Assembly (NCBI GenBank): GCA_947589405.1
Contig: CANQBT010000087.1
Location: 1-9,415, forward strand
Origin: an uncultured Clostridia bacterium
GTDB taxonomy: Bacteria; Bacillota; Clostridia; Lachnospirales; CAG-274
Reading direction: 5' to 3'
DNA length: 9,415 nucleotides
Shown here in pieces: positions 1 to 5,403 of the stretch. Position 1 is the first letter of the stretch; every line of letters begins with the position of its first letter. The translations under genes were made by a program, and so were the position numbers. The notes under the pieces were generated by a model. The model saw only the letters and a list, made by a program, of their open reading frames with translations, ran no database searches and was not told where the DNA came from.

Positions 1-369
1 CGGAGATTTATGATCCATCGTTATGCTTACATTGTCCTTTTTATATGGGCTTATATCAATACTTCCGTTTGTTTCTATTTCCACATAAAGAGAACCCTCT
101 GAGGAAAGCGTTTCCAACAGCTTATCCATATCCTTCTGTAAAAGCGGCTCTCCTCCTGTAAGCGTTACATTTTTTACGCCTGTACTCATAATATATTCAT
201 ATATTTCATTGGGAGACATATCCTCAGCAGGACAAGCCTTATCGTTAGCCCACATTGTATCACAATAGCTGCAATGAAGATTACAGCCCTTGAACCTTAT
301 GAATACGGCAAGCTGACCGGCTCTTCTGCTTTCTCCGTTTATACTGACAAATTTCTCGGCTACAAGCAT
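1..369 (-). CDS. queE: 7-carboxy-7-deazaguanine synthase QueE, N-terminal part
   Basis: QueE is a radical SAM enzyme that converts the QueD product 6-carboxytetrahydropterin to 7-carboxy-7-deazaguanine on the way to preQ0, preQ1 and queuosine. The first 123 residues are visible and the gene runs off the left edge, so roughly 100 residues are probably missing. Residues 8-11 (SING) and the radical SAM cluster motif with C29, C33 and C36 (CNLHCSYCDT) are intact. The SAM-binding GGEP motif is at 72-75, and an ETNGS stretch follows at 99-103. The ATG at 369 was chosen because it lies 2 bases after the queD stop, with a GAGGTG ribosome site inside the last queD codons, and because the N-terminus matches the family. 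It is cotranscribed with queD and therefore falls under the same preQ1 riboswitch. Identity is secure; only the C-terminus is unseen. Confidence 0.95.
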   Translation of the reverse strand, partial: MLVAEKFVSINGESRRAGQLAVFIRFKGCNLHCSYCDTMWANDKACPAEDMSPNEIYEYIMSTGVKNVTLTGGEPLLQKDMDKLLETLSSEGSLYVEIETNGSIDISPYKKDNVSITMDHKSP

Positions 370-371
370 GA

Positions 372-794
372 TCACACCTCATAATATGACGCACAGTTGT
401 TAGACGTTTCATAAACCGTTGCCTGACGTACATCATATCCTTTTTTAACAAACATATCATAGAAATACTTAGCCAAATTTTCCGCCGTAGGTCTGAATGG
501 CATTTCAACTATTTTAAAGCCCTCCTCAGTCAAAGCTTCATATGTTTTTTGCCTAAGAGTATCCTTTTCTATAATAAGGCAATGATCAAGAGCGTCTGCT
601 TCTCTTCTGACCTCTTCTTTAAGAGTAGAAAAATCGACTATCATTCCTCTTGTATGACCGCTGCTGTCTACATTACTGTTCATTACCTCAATTACCACTC
701 TCCACCTATGACCGTGAATATTACTGCACTTGCCTTCATAGCCCTTTAAAAAATGGGCTGAATCAAAACTGTGCTCGGTTTTAAGACTATACAT
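372..794 (-). CDS. queD: 6-carboxy-5,6,7,8-tetrahydropterin synthase QueD
   Basis: QueD converts 7,8-dihydroneopterin triphosphate to 6-carboxytetrahydropterin, the first dedicated step of queuosine precursor synthesis. The protein is 140 residues, normal for the PTPS/QueD family. Zinc-binding histidines are H14 (FDSAHFL), H27 and H29 (HGHRW), and the candidate catalytic cysteine is C23 (GKCSNIHGH). Further family signatures are the DF pair at 54-55, LDH at 69-71, PTAENLA at 102-108 and the C-terminal VYET at 127-130. The same frame stays open to 905, but that extension would start inside the riboswitch. The start at 794 has GGAGG 5 bases upstream and gives the family N-terminus MYSL. It is the first gene of the unit, with queE 2 bases after its stop. 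The leader points to control by preQ1. Confidence 0.96.
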   Translation of the reverse strand: MYSLKTEHSFDSAHFLKGYEGKCSNIHGHRWRVVIEVMNSNVDSSGHTRGMIVDFSTLKEEVRREADALDHCLIIEKDTLRQKTYEALTEEGFKIVEMPFRPTAENLAKYFYDMFVKKGYDVRQATVYETSNNCASYYEV

Positions 795-806
795 AAATAC
801 CTCCAA

Positions 807-828
807 TAAAAAAGGGCGTACCACGCCC
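807..828 (-). terminator. Intrinsic terminator in the queD leader
   Basis: On the minus strand a 6-bp GC-rich stem (GGGCGT, loop GGT, ACGCCC; bases 828-814) is followed at once by TTTTTTATT. It sits between the preQ1 aptamer and the queD ribosome site, where an attenuator is expected. Ligand binding would favour stopping here. This is the expression platform of a transcriptional riboswitch by position; the switching partner is less clear than the stem itself. Confidence 0.88.
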
Positions 829-837
829 AAAAACAAG

Positions 838-878
838 GACCTAGTTTTGTTTAAGGACAGGAGGGTTTCGAACTGTCC
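838..878 (-). promoter_or_regulatory. preQ1-I riboswitch aptamer
   Basis: The minus-strand leader has the layout of a preQ1-I aptamer. P1 is GGACAG (878-873) with CTGTCC (860-855), enclosing a 12-base loop TTCGAAACCCTC. An A-rich tail TTAAACAAAACTAGG follows. The ACC in the loop can pair with GGT at 840-838 to form the H-type pseudoknot, and the tail closely resembles the one in the Thermoanaerobacter tengcongensis aptamer as I recall it. The position just before queD-queE fits the known role: preQ1, a product of the pathway, turns the genes off. It begins about 11 bases after the predicted transcription start. Seen: stem, loop, tail, terminator. Inferred: ligand and direction of control. Confidence 0.9.
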
Positions 879-895
879 GTTATAAAGCTTCATAT

Positions 896-924
896 ATAAT
901 AACACAATATTTATATTAAATCAA
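896..924 (-). promoter_or_regulatory. Promoter for the queD-queE unit
   Basis: Minus strand: -35 TTGATT (924-919), 17-base spacer, -10 TATTAT (901-896). The start of transcription would be near 889, giving a leader that opens directly into the riboswitch stem. Four of six and five of six bases match the sigma-A consensus, and spacing is optimal. Confidence 0.75.
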
Positions 925-925
925 C

Positions 926-954
926 TTGAATTACAATAAAATTTGGAATATACT
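926..954 (+). promoter_or_regulatory. Promoter for the LUD-domain gene
   Basis: Plus strand: -35 TTGAAT (926-931), 17-base spacer, -10 TATACT (949-954), predicted start near 961. It is divergent from the queD promoter and its -35 box begins two bases from the other -35 box, so the two promoters lie back to back. No additional operator is evident. Confidence 0.7.
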
Positions 955-980
955 TAAATAAAAAAAGAAAGGAGAACACT

Positions 981-1610
981 ATGTCACCCAAAAAAGAATA
1001 TTACAGATTACTGGCACAGAAAACAATTAAAAATATTGAAAAAAGAAACATGGAGGGCTATTATGCCGAAAACAAGGAAGATGCGGTAAAAATAGCGCTT
1101 TCACTTATGAAGGAAGGCAGCAGCGTAACATGGGGCGGTTCAATGACACTTGAAGAGATAGGGTTAAAAAATAAGCTCGATAAATACACAGTATATGACA
1201 GAGCAAAGGCAAACTCCCCCGAAGAAATACAGGAAATATACAGAAAAGCCTTTAGCTGTGATAACTTTTTAATGAGCACAAATGCAATTACCGTTGACGG
1301 CGAGCTTCTGAATATAGACGGTACAGGCAACAGAGTTGCAGCTCTTATATACGGACCTGAAAACGTTATTGTAATATCGGGAATAAATAAGATAACCAAA
1401 AATATTGAGGACGCCTATAAAAGAGCCAAAAGCGATGCGTCAGTTCCCAATGCCATAAGACTTGGTATGAACACTCCCTGTAAGGCAACAGGCATATGCA
1501 ATAACTGTACAAGTCCCGACTGCATATGCTGTCATGTAGTCGTTACAAGGTATTCAAGAATAAAGGGAAGAATAAAGGTCATACTTGTAGGCGAAGAACT
1601 GGGATATTGA
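981..1610 (+). CDS. LUD-domain protein (LutC/YkgG-like), C-terminal Cys cluster
   Basis: This is a 209-residue protein of the LUD (DUF162) family, which includes the LutC/YkgG subunit of lactate oxidation complexes. Recognisable parts are the MEGYYAENKEDAV region (24-36), the TWGGSMTLEEIGL motif (50-62), LMSTNAIT followed by DGELLNIDGTGNR (97-118), and PENVIVISGINKI (126-138). The C-terminus carries six cysteines, C167, C173, C176, C181, C183 and C184, spaced C-x5-C-x2-C-x4-C-x-CC, which could hold a metal or iron-sulfur centre. ATG at 981 is preceded by AAGGAG with good spacing. No lutA or lutB partner is in the window; the gene stands alone between its own promoter and terminator. Such stand-alone LUD proteins are common in Clostridia, but their reaction is not settled, so no symbol is given. 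Confidence 0.85.
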   Translation: MSPKKEYYRLLAQKTIKNIEKRNMEGYYAENKEDAVKIALSLMKEGSSVTWGGSMTLEEIGLKNKLDKYTVYDRAKANSPEEIQEIYRKAFSCDNFLMSTNAITVDGELLNIDGTGNRVAALIYGPENVIVISGINKITKNIEDAYKRAKSDASVPNAIRLGMNTPCKATGICNNCTSPDCICCHVVVTRYSRIKGRIKVILVGEELGY

Positions 1611-1645
1611 AAATATAATTTTAAACATGTAAATACAAACGATAG

Positions 1646-1690
1646 AGAGACTGCCGCATTTTGGACAACCAATGCAGAAGTCTCTTTTTT
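1646..1690 (+). terminator. Terminator after the LUD-domain gene
   Basis: AGAGACT (1646-1652) pairs with AGTCTCT (1679-1685), followed by a run of T to 1690. Inside, CTGC can pair with GCAG and TTGG with CCAA around an ACAA loop. The hairpin is therefore long but has internal mismatches. It begins about 35 bases after the stop codon. Confidence 0.82.
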
Positions 1691-1883
1691 AGTATCTATT
1701 TGCATTATAGGCTGTAACGTTTTTAGTTATAAAATATATTGATTTATTTTTCTTTGTACTCATAATAGCTGAATATCTGCTTAAAAATGTACTTTATAGA
1801 GCAATTATGCTTGTGGGTATGCTCTGTATATATGCATTATTTCATGAGTAGACAGTAAATATAATGTTGATAATAAACGTATA

Positions 1884-2035
1884 ATGGCTATTGTAGACAC
1901 AATAAAAACATTACAACAACAAAAGATACGTCAAGATACATAAGGGATCGAAATGGTGTATATTATCCTGTCGAAGACCTCACATTAGAAAAATTGGCAG
2001 ATGAACAAATGGAAATATTGATTGAAGGATTATAA
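1884..2035 (+). pseudogene. Possible frameshifted remnant of a small protein gene
   Basis: The 1691-2060 stretch has no intact gene. Within it, ATG at 1884 opens a 19-codon frame (MAIVDTIKTLQQQKIRQDT) ending at TAA 1941-1943. Another frame, open from 1877 and without an ATG, carries on to TAA 2033-2035 with a protein-like tail (YIRDRNGVYYPVEDL, then ending EQMEILIEGL). The two join naturally if one base was lost, or two gained, near the CAACAACAAAAG repeat or the GATACATAAG segment. There is no convincing ribosome site before 1884. I do not recognise the family. It could be a decayed accessory gene beside hicAB, or chance; the tail's composition argues mildly against chance. Confidence 0.4.
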
Positions 2036-2060
2036 GAATTAAAAATAATAAAAGCGTCTC

Positions 2061-2089
2061 TTGACATACGTGTCTGCACGTGTTATGAT
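2061..2089 (+). promoter_or_regulatory. hicAB promoter (extended -10)
   Basis: Perfect -35 TTGACA (2061-2066), 17-base spacer and -10 TATGAT (2084-2089), with TG at 2081-2082 giving an extended -10. Predicted transcription start near 2096 leaves a leader of about 18 bases containing the hicA ribosome site AAAGGAGAT. It is one of the two strongest promoters in the window. Confidence 0.85.
2068..2081. promoter_or_regulatory. Candidate HicB operator (inverted repeat)
   Basis: ACGTG TCTG CACGT forms an inverted repeat lying wholly between -35 and -10. The second arm also continues as a direct copy, ACGTGT at 2068-2073 and 2078-2083. HicB antitoxins with a C-terminal DNA-binding domain repress their own operon from such sites, so a bound HicB dimer would block polymerase. 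The repeat is seen; its use by HicB is inferred. Confidence 0.6.
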
Positions 2090-2113
2090 AAAACCATAGA
2101 AAGGAGATAACAA

Positions 2114-2296
2114 ATGAAAACATCGGAACTGATAAAGATATTGAAGAAAAACGGATGTTATCTTTTGAGAAATGGCAAGAAACACGATATTTGGTATAGT
2201 CCTAAAACGAAGAAGCAATTTCCTGTACCAAGACATTTGTCACAAGACATACCAAATGGAACTTATAACAGTATAAAAAGGGATGCAGGCTTTTAA
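2114..2296 (+). CDS. hicA: HicA family toxin (mRNA interferase)
   Basis: This is a 60-residue HicA toxin, a double-stranded-RNA-binding-like fold that cleaves mRNA and slows growth when not held by HicB. Visible family features are the N-terminal helix SELIKILKKNG (4-14) and the catalytic histidine H24 in NGKKHDIWYSP. A second conserved stretch, VPRHLSQDIPNGT (38-50), includes H41, and the C-terminus is SIKRDAGF. Length is typical. ATG at 2114 follows AAAGGAGAT at good spacing. hicB starts 29 bases after the stop, the usual toxin-first order of hicAB pairs. The toxin appears intact, with no frameshift or missing catalytic residue. Confidence 0.93.
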   Translation: MKTSELIKILKKNGCYLLRNGKKHDIWYSPKTKKQFPVPRHLSQDIPNGTYNSIKRDAGF

Positions 2297-2325
2297 GCCC
2301 GTACTATTTCGGAAGGAGGATATGT

Positions 2326-2784
2326 ATGTCAAAATATGTTTATGCTGCTGTATTTACCAAAGAGGTCGATGGAAATTATTCGGTTGTGTTTAATGATTTG
2401 GAAAGCTGCTATACTTGTGGCAACACATTAGAGGAAGCTATCGAAATGGCTGAAGATGTACTTGCGTTGACTTTATATGGGTATGAAACAGATGGAAGAG
2501 AAATACCCAAACCAACAGAAATCACCGACATTAAAATCAAGAAAAATGAATTTGTCAACTATATTGCTTGCGATACGTTAGAATACAGAAAAATGTATAA
2601 TAACAAAGCAATCAAAAAAACATTGACAATACCGGAATGGCTTAATGAGGAAGCGCTCAAGAATAATATAAATTTTTCCGCTGTGCTTCAGGAAGCATTA
2701 CAGAAAAAGATAGACAAGATAAACGATAAACAGTTTTCTGCAAACAACTTTGCAGTTGCCTACAAAAAAAGCTCGACAACATAG
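2326..2784 (+). CDS. hicB: HicB family antitoxin with C-terminal RHH domain
   Basis: HicB binds and neutralises HicA and represses the operon. Residues 4-50 form the partial RNase H-like HicB fold (YVYAAVF, GNYSVVFNDLESCYTCGNTLEEA, AEDVLALTL). Residues 97-128 look like a ribbon-helix-helix DNA-binding domain (KKTLTIPEWLNEEAL, then FSAVLQEAL), which fits the inverted repeat in the promoter. The 152-residue length is in the usual range. ATG at 2326 has a strong AAGGAGGA site. After residue 128 the tail is not family-like, and it passes through seven A residues at 2764-2770 shortly before the TAG. A shift of -1 there would add about 38 codons ending at 2885. Leucine codons in hicAB are mostly TTA/TTG (10 of 16), whereas the sampled hemL codons favour CTT/CTG, which hints at separate ancestry. 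Confidence 0.92.
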   Translation: MSKYVYAAVFTKEVDGNYSVVFNDLESCYTCGNTLEEAIEMAEDVLALTLYGYETDGREIPKPTEITDIKIKKNEFVNYIACDTLEYRKMYNNKAIKKTLTIPEWLNEEALKNNINFSAVLQEALQKKIDKINDKQFSANNFAVAYKKSSTT

Positions 2785-2913
2785 AAGAAGATGGTTATTC
2801 TCGAAACAAAAGCAGACGCTGCATCAAAGATAAACTATCTATTTGCAAAACGTCAATAAAAAACCAAAGTTTGAAAAAAGTCTAAAAAATTTTCGACTGA
2901 TTTATTGTAAAGC

Positions 2914-2947
2914 AAAAGCCTGCAAGCACAAAAGCTTGCAGGCTTTT
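2914..2947. terminator. Bidirectional terminator between hicAB and the tRNA pair
   Basis: A perfect 14-bp hairpin: AAAAGCCTGCAAGC (2914-2927), loop ACAAAA, GCTTGCAGGCTTTT (2934-2947). Flanking A and T runs give a short U tract on both strands. On the plus strand it lies 130 bases after hicB; on the minus strand it lies 4 bases after the mature 3' end of tRNA-Met. It probably stops both convergent transcripts. Confidence 0.9.
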
Positions 2948-2950
2948 CAA

Positions 2951-3024
2951 TAGCGAAGAGCGGATTCGAACCGCTGACCTTTCGGGTATGAACCGAACGC
3001 TCTAGCCAACTAAGCTACTTCGCC
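2951..3024 (-). tRNA. tRNA-Met (anticodon CAT), elongator type
   Basis: The minus strand folds as a 74-nt tRNA. The acceptor arm is GGCGAAG with CTTCGCT, including a G1-U72 wobble. The D arm is GCTT/GAGC, and the anticodon arm is TTCGG-TTCATAC-CCGAA. The T arm is AGCGG-TTCGAAT-CCGCT, and the discriminator is A. The anticodon stem lacks the three G-C pairs of initiator tRNA and the acceptor end is paired, so it is an elongator. The overall pattern fits Met better than the lysidine-modified Ile tRNA that shares the CAT anticodon. No CCA is encoded. Confidence 0.93.
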
Positions 3025-3028
3025 ATAA

Positions 3029-3101
3029 TGGGAACAACAGGGCTCGAACCTGTGACCCTCTGCTTGTAAGGCAGATGCTCTCCCAGCTGAGCTATGCTCC
3101 C
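3029..3101 (-). tRNA. tRNA-Val (anticodon TAC)
   Basis: The minus strand folds as a 73-nt tRNA. The acceptor arm is GGGAGCA with TGTTCCC (one G-U pair), and the D arm is GCTC/GAGC. The anticodon arm is TCTGC-CTTACAA-GCAGA, giving anticodon TAC. The T arm is ACAGG-TTCGAGC-CCTGT, and the discriminator is A. CCA is not encoded. It is the first tRNA after the promoter and is separated from tRNA-Met by four bases, so both are processed from one transcript. Confidence 0.95.
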
Positions 3102-3136
3102 ATTTGTGTACAAGCTTTCGCCCGAACACAAAAGAT

Positions 3137-3165
3137 ATTATATCAAAACATGATTGCATTGTCAA
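3137..3165 (-). promoter_or_regulatory. Consensus promoter of the tRNA-Val/tRNA-Met unit
   Basis: Minus strand: perfect -35 TTGACA (3165-3160), 17-base spacer, perfect -10 TATAAT (3142-3137). Transcription would start near 3130, about 29 bases before tRNA-Val. It lies 13 bases after the hemL stop codon, with no terminator hairpin between, so the tRNAs may also receive read-through from the hem operon. Confidence 0.92.
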
Positions 3166-3178
3166 CAAAAATTTTATC

Positions 3179-4438
3179 CTATTGGAAATTTTTTATAATA
3201 TTACAGGTCTTGTCTATGTCCTCATGGCTGTGGGCATATGATACAAACATAGCCTCAAACTGCGAAGGCGCAATATATATGCCGTTTTCAAGCATATACC
3301 TGAAAAAATCAGCATATTTTGCTGTATCTGAGGAAACGGCGCTGTCGTGATCCTTGACCTCTCTGTCGGTAAAAAAGCCGCTTAACAGAGAACCGATATG
3401 ATTTACGTATGCTCCTATGCTTTCGAGCGCATTGGCAATTTTTTCTGCCTTAATGCTTATTTCCTCGTAAATATGCGGTTTATCCGAAAGCATTTTAAGC
3501 ATTGCTATACCTGCCGAAACGGCAATGGGATTGCCCGAAAGGGTACCTGCCTGATAGACTTTTCCAACAGGCGATACACATTCCATTATTTCCTTTATTC
3601 CTCCGTATACAGCCATAGGCATACCGCCGCCTACGATCTTGCCAAGAGTCGTCATATCAGGCTTTATGCCGAAATACTCCTGCACACCGCCAAGTCCCAG
3701 TCTGAAGCCTGTTATGACCTCGTCAAATATAAGCACAGAACCATATTGCATCGTTATCTCTCTAAGAAATTCCAGAAAGCCCTTTTCAGGCAGTACTACA
3801 CCCATATTGGCAGCTACAGGCTCTACTATTACGCAGGCTATGTTATCTCCGTATTTGTCGAAAAGCTCTTTCACGGAAGCTTTGTTATTATAAGCAGCAA
3901 TAAGCGTATTATCTGTGTATGCCTTAGGAACTCCTGCGCTGTCCGGGACAGCCGAAGTAAGAGCGCCTGAGCCTGCCTTTACAAGAAGGCCGTCCGAGTG
4001 CCCATGATAGCAGCCCTTGAATTTGACTATCATATCTCTGCCTGTATAACCTCTTGCTGCTCTTATGGCGCTCATGACCGCTTCTGTGCCTGAATTTACT
4101 AGTCTTATCATTTCCATAGAAGGCATAAGCTCATTTATCATACGAGCCAGTATGACTTCCTTTTCAGTTGGCGCACCATATGTAAGTCCATTGTCACAGG
4201 CGTCCTTTACTGCCTTTATTATCTCCGGGCAGGAGTGTCCCAATATACAGGGACCCCATGAGCATACATAGTCTATATATTCATTTCCGTCAGCATCGTA
4301 TATTTTGCTGCCCTTTGTCCTTTCTATAAAAATCGGCTTCATTCCTACCGCCCCAAAGGCTCTTACGGGACTGTTTACACCACCGGGCATCAATTTAACG
4401 GCTTCGTCATAAAGTCTGTGCGAATTTGTATTTTTCAT
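3179..4438 (-). CDS. hemL: Glutamate-1-semialdehyde 2,1-aminomutase HemL
   Basis: HemL is a PLP enzyme that turns glutamate-1-semialdehyde, the HemA product, into 5-aminolevulinate. The protein is 419 residues, normal for the family. Motifs in order: MPGGVNSPVRAF (17-28), NSGTEAVMSAIRAARG (115-130), DEVITGFRLGLGG (239-251) and the PLP lysine K267 in TLGKIVGGGMP. The same frame stays open to 4456, but ATG at 4438 is preferred. It overlaps the hemB stop as TAATG, has GGAGG 7 bases upstream, and gives the family N-terminus MKNTNSHRLYDEA. Last gene of the operon, so it is probably translated by coupling with hemB. No terminator hairpin is seen directly after its stop. Confidence 0.97.
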   Translation of the reverse strand: MKNTNSHRLYDEAVKLMPGGVNSPVRAFGAVGMKPIFIERTKGSKIYDADGNEYIDYVCSWGPCILGHSCPEIIKAVKDACDNGLTYGAPTEKEVILARMINELMPSMEMIRLVNSGTEAVMSAIRAARGYTGRDMIVKFKGCYHGHSDGLLVKAGSGALTSAVPDSAGVPKAYTDNTLIAAYNNKASVKELFDKYGDNIACVIVEPVAANMGVVLPEKGFLEFLREITMQYGSVLIFDEVITGFRLGLGGVQEYFGIKPDMTTLGKIVGGGMPMAVYGGIKEIMECVSPVGKVYQAGTLSGNPIAVSAGIAMLKMLSDKPHIYEEISIKAEKIANALESIGAYVNHIGSLLSGFFTDREVKDHDSAVSSDTAKYADFFRYMLENGIYIAPSQFEAMFVSYAHSHEDIDKTCNIIKNFQ

Positions 4439-5403
4439 TACTGTTCCTCCAGCCATTGTGCCGCATCAAGAGCGTGATATGTTATTATTATTTTTGCTCC
4501 TGCTCTTTTCATGGCGGTAATATTTTCAAGCACAATTTTCTTTTCGTCTATCCAGCCCATTTGAGCAGCTGCCTTTACCATAGAATATTCACCGCTTACA
4601 TTGTATACCGCAAAGGGCATATTGTATATAAGCGCAGCTTCTTTAAGTATATCCAAAAAAGCAAGAGCAGGCTTTACCATTACTATATCCGCTCCTTCTT
4701 CAATATCCGCCTCTATTTCCCTGAGAGCTTCATTTTTGTTGGCAATATCCATTTGATAGGACTTTCTGTCGCCAAACTGAGGAGAAGAATCAGCTGCTTC
4801 TCTGAAGGGACCGTAATAGGCTGATGCAAACTTGGCGCTATATGCCATTATAACAGTATTTATAAAGCCGTTTTTATCAAGGGCTTCTCTTATTGCTCCC
4901 ACTCTTCCGTCCATCATATCAGATGGTGCTATAATATCGGCTCCTGCTTTAGCCAAACTTACAGACGACCTGCACAAAAGCTCAAGAGTTTCGTCATTGT
5001 CCACATAGCAATCGTGAACAACACCGCAATGACCATGAGAGGTATACTCGCACAGGCATACATCGGCAGCTACTATAAGCTTGGGATATTTTTCCTTTAT
5101 ATGTCTTATGGCAGTCTGTGTAACTCCCTTGTCGTTATAGGCTTCGCTGCCCTTTTCGTCCTTGTGTGCGGGAATACCGAATATAAGTATGCTGTTTATT
5201 CCCGCTTTTATTATCCTGTCAAGCTCCTCGTCGAGCCTGTCGGTGGAATATCTGTATATTCCCGGCATTGAGCTTATTTCTTCCTTTATATTTTCTCCCT
5301 CTTTTACAAATATAGGATACATAAGGTCATTTTTGCTGACTCTTGTTTCCCTTACAAGGCTTCTGATACTCTCACTTGTCCTCAGTCTTCTGAATCTCTT
5401 CAT
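4438..5403 (-). CDS. hemB: Porphobilinogen synthase HemB (ALA dehydratase)
   Basis: HemB condenses two 5-aminolevulinate molecules into porphobilinogen. It is 321 residues, full length. The zinc-dependent type is indicated by three cysteines, C116, C118 and C126, in DVCLCEYTSHGHCG. The two active-site lysines are K191 (MAYSAKFASAYYGPFREA) and K244 (VMVKPALAFLD). APSDMMDGRVGAIR (159-172) is also conserved. ATG at 5403 gives the usual N-terminus MKRFRRLR. It lies inside the end of cobA-hemD, overlapping it by 32 bases in another frame, and a GGAGG sits about 12 bases upstream, rather far. Translation is therefore probably helped by coupling. It ends in a TAATG junction with hemL. Confidence 0.97.
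   Translation of the reverse strand: MKRFRRLRTSESIRSLVRETRVSKNDLMYPIFVKEGENIKEEISSMPGIYRYSTDRLDEELDRIIKAGINSILIFGIPAHKDEKGSEAYNDKGVTQTAIRHIKEKYPKLIVAADVCLCEYTSHGHCGVVHDCYVDNDETLELLCRSSVSLAKAGADIIAPSDMMDGRVGAIREALDKNGFINTVIMAYSAKFASAYYGPFREAADSSPQFGDRKSYQMDIANKNEALREIEADIEEGADIVMVKPALAFLDILKEAALIYNMPFAVYNVSGEYSMVKAAAQMGWIDEKKIVLENITAMKRAGAKIIITYHALDAAQWLEEQ

Noticed and set aside
281..508. 75-codon minus-strand frame across the queE/queD junction
   Set aside because: Overlaps two recognised genes on the same strand in another frame, with basic low-complexity translation and no ribosome site.
795..905. N-terminal extension of queD starting near 905
   Set aside because: It would translate the riboswitch and terminator, has no ribosome site, and the family N-terminus begins at 794 with GGAGG in front.
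1787..1858. 23-codon frame MYFIEQLCLWVC in the gap after the LUD gene
   Set aside because: No ribosome site, no recognisable sequence, and length expected by chance in AT-rich DNA.
1867..1885. TTGATA and TATAAT near 1867-1885 as a promoter
   Set aside because: The two boxes are only about 7 bases apart and no suitable -35 lies 17 bases upstream of the TATAAT.
1691..2950. Integrated island inserted at the tRNA-Met 3' end
   Set aside because: No second copy of the tRNA 3' end was found on the other side, and there is no integrase or recombinase; hicAB may be acquired but not by a visible site-specific event.
4439..4456. hemL start at 4456
   Set aside because: Those codons (MAGGTV) contain the GGAGG site for the ATG at 4438 and are not family-like.
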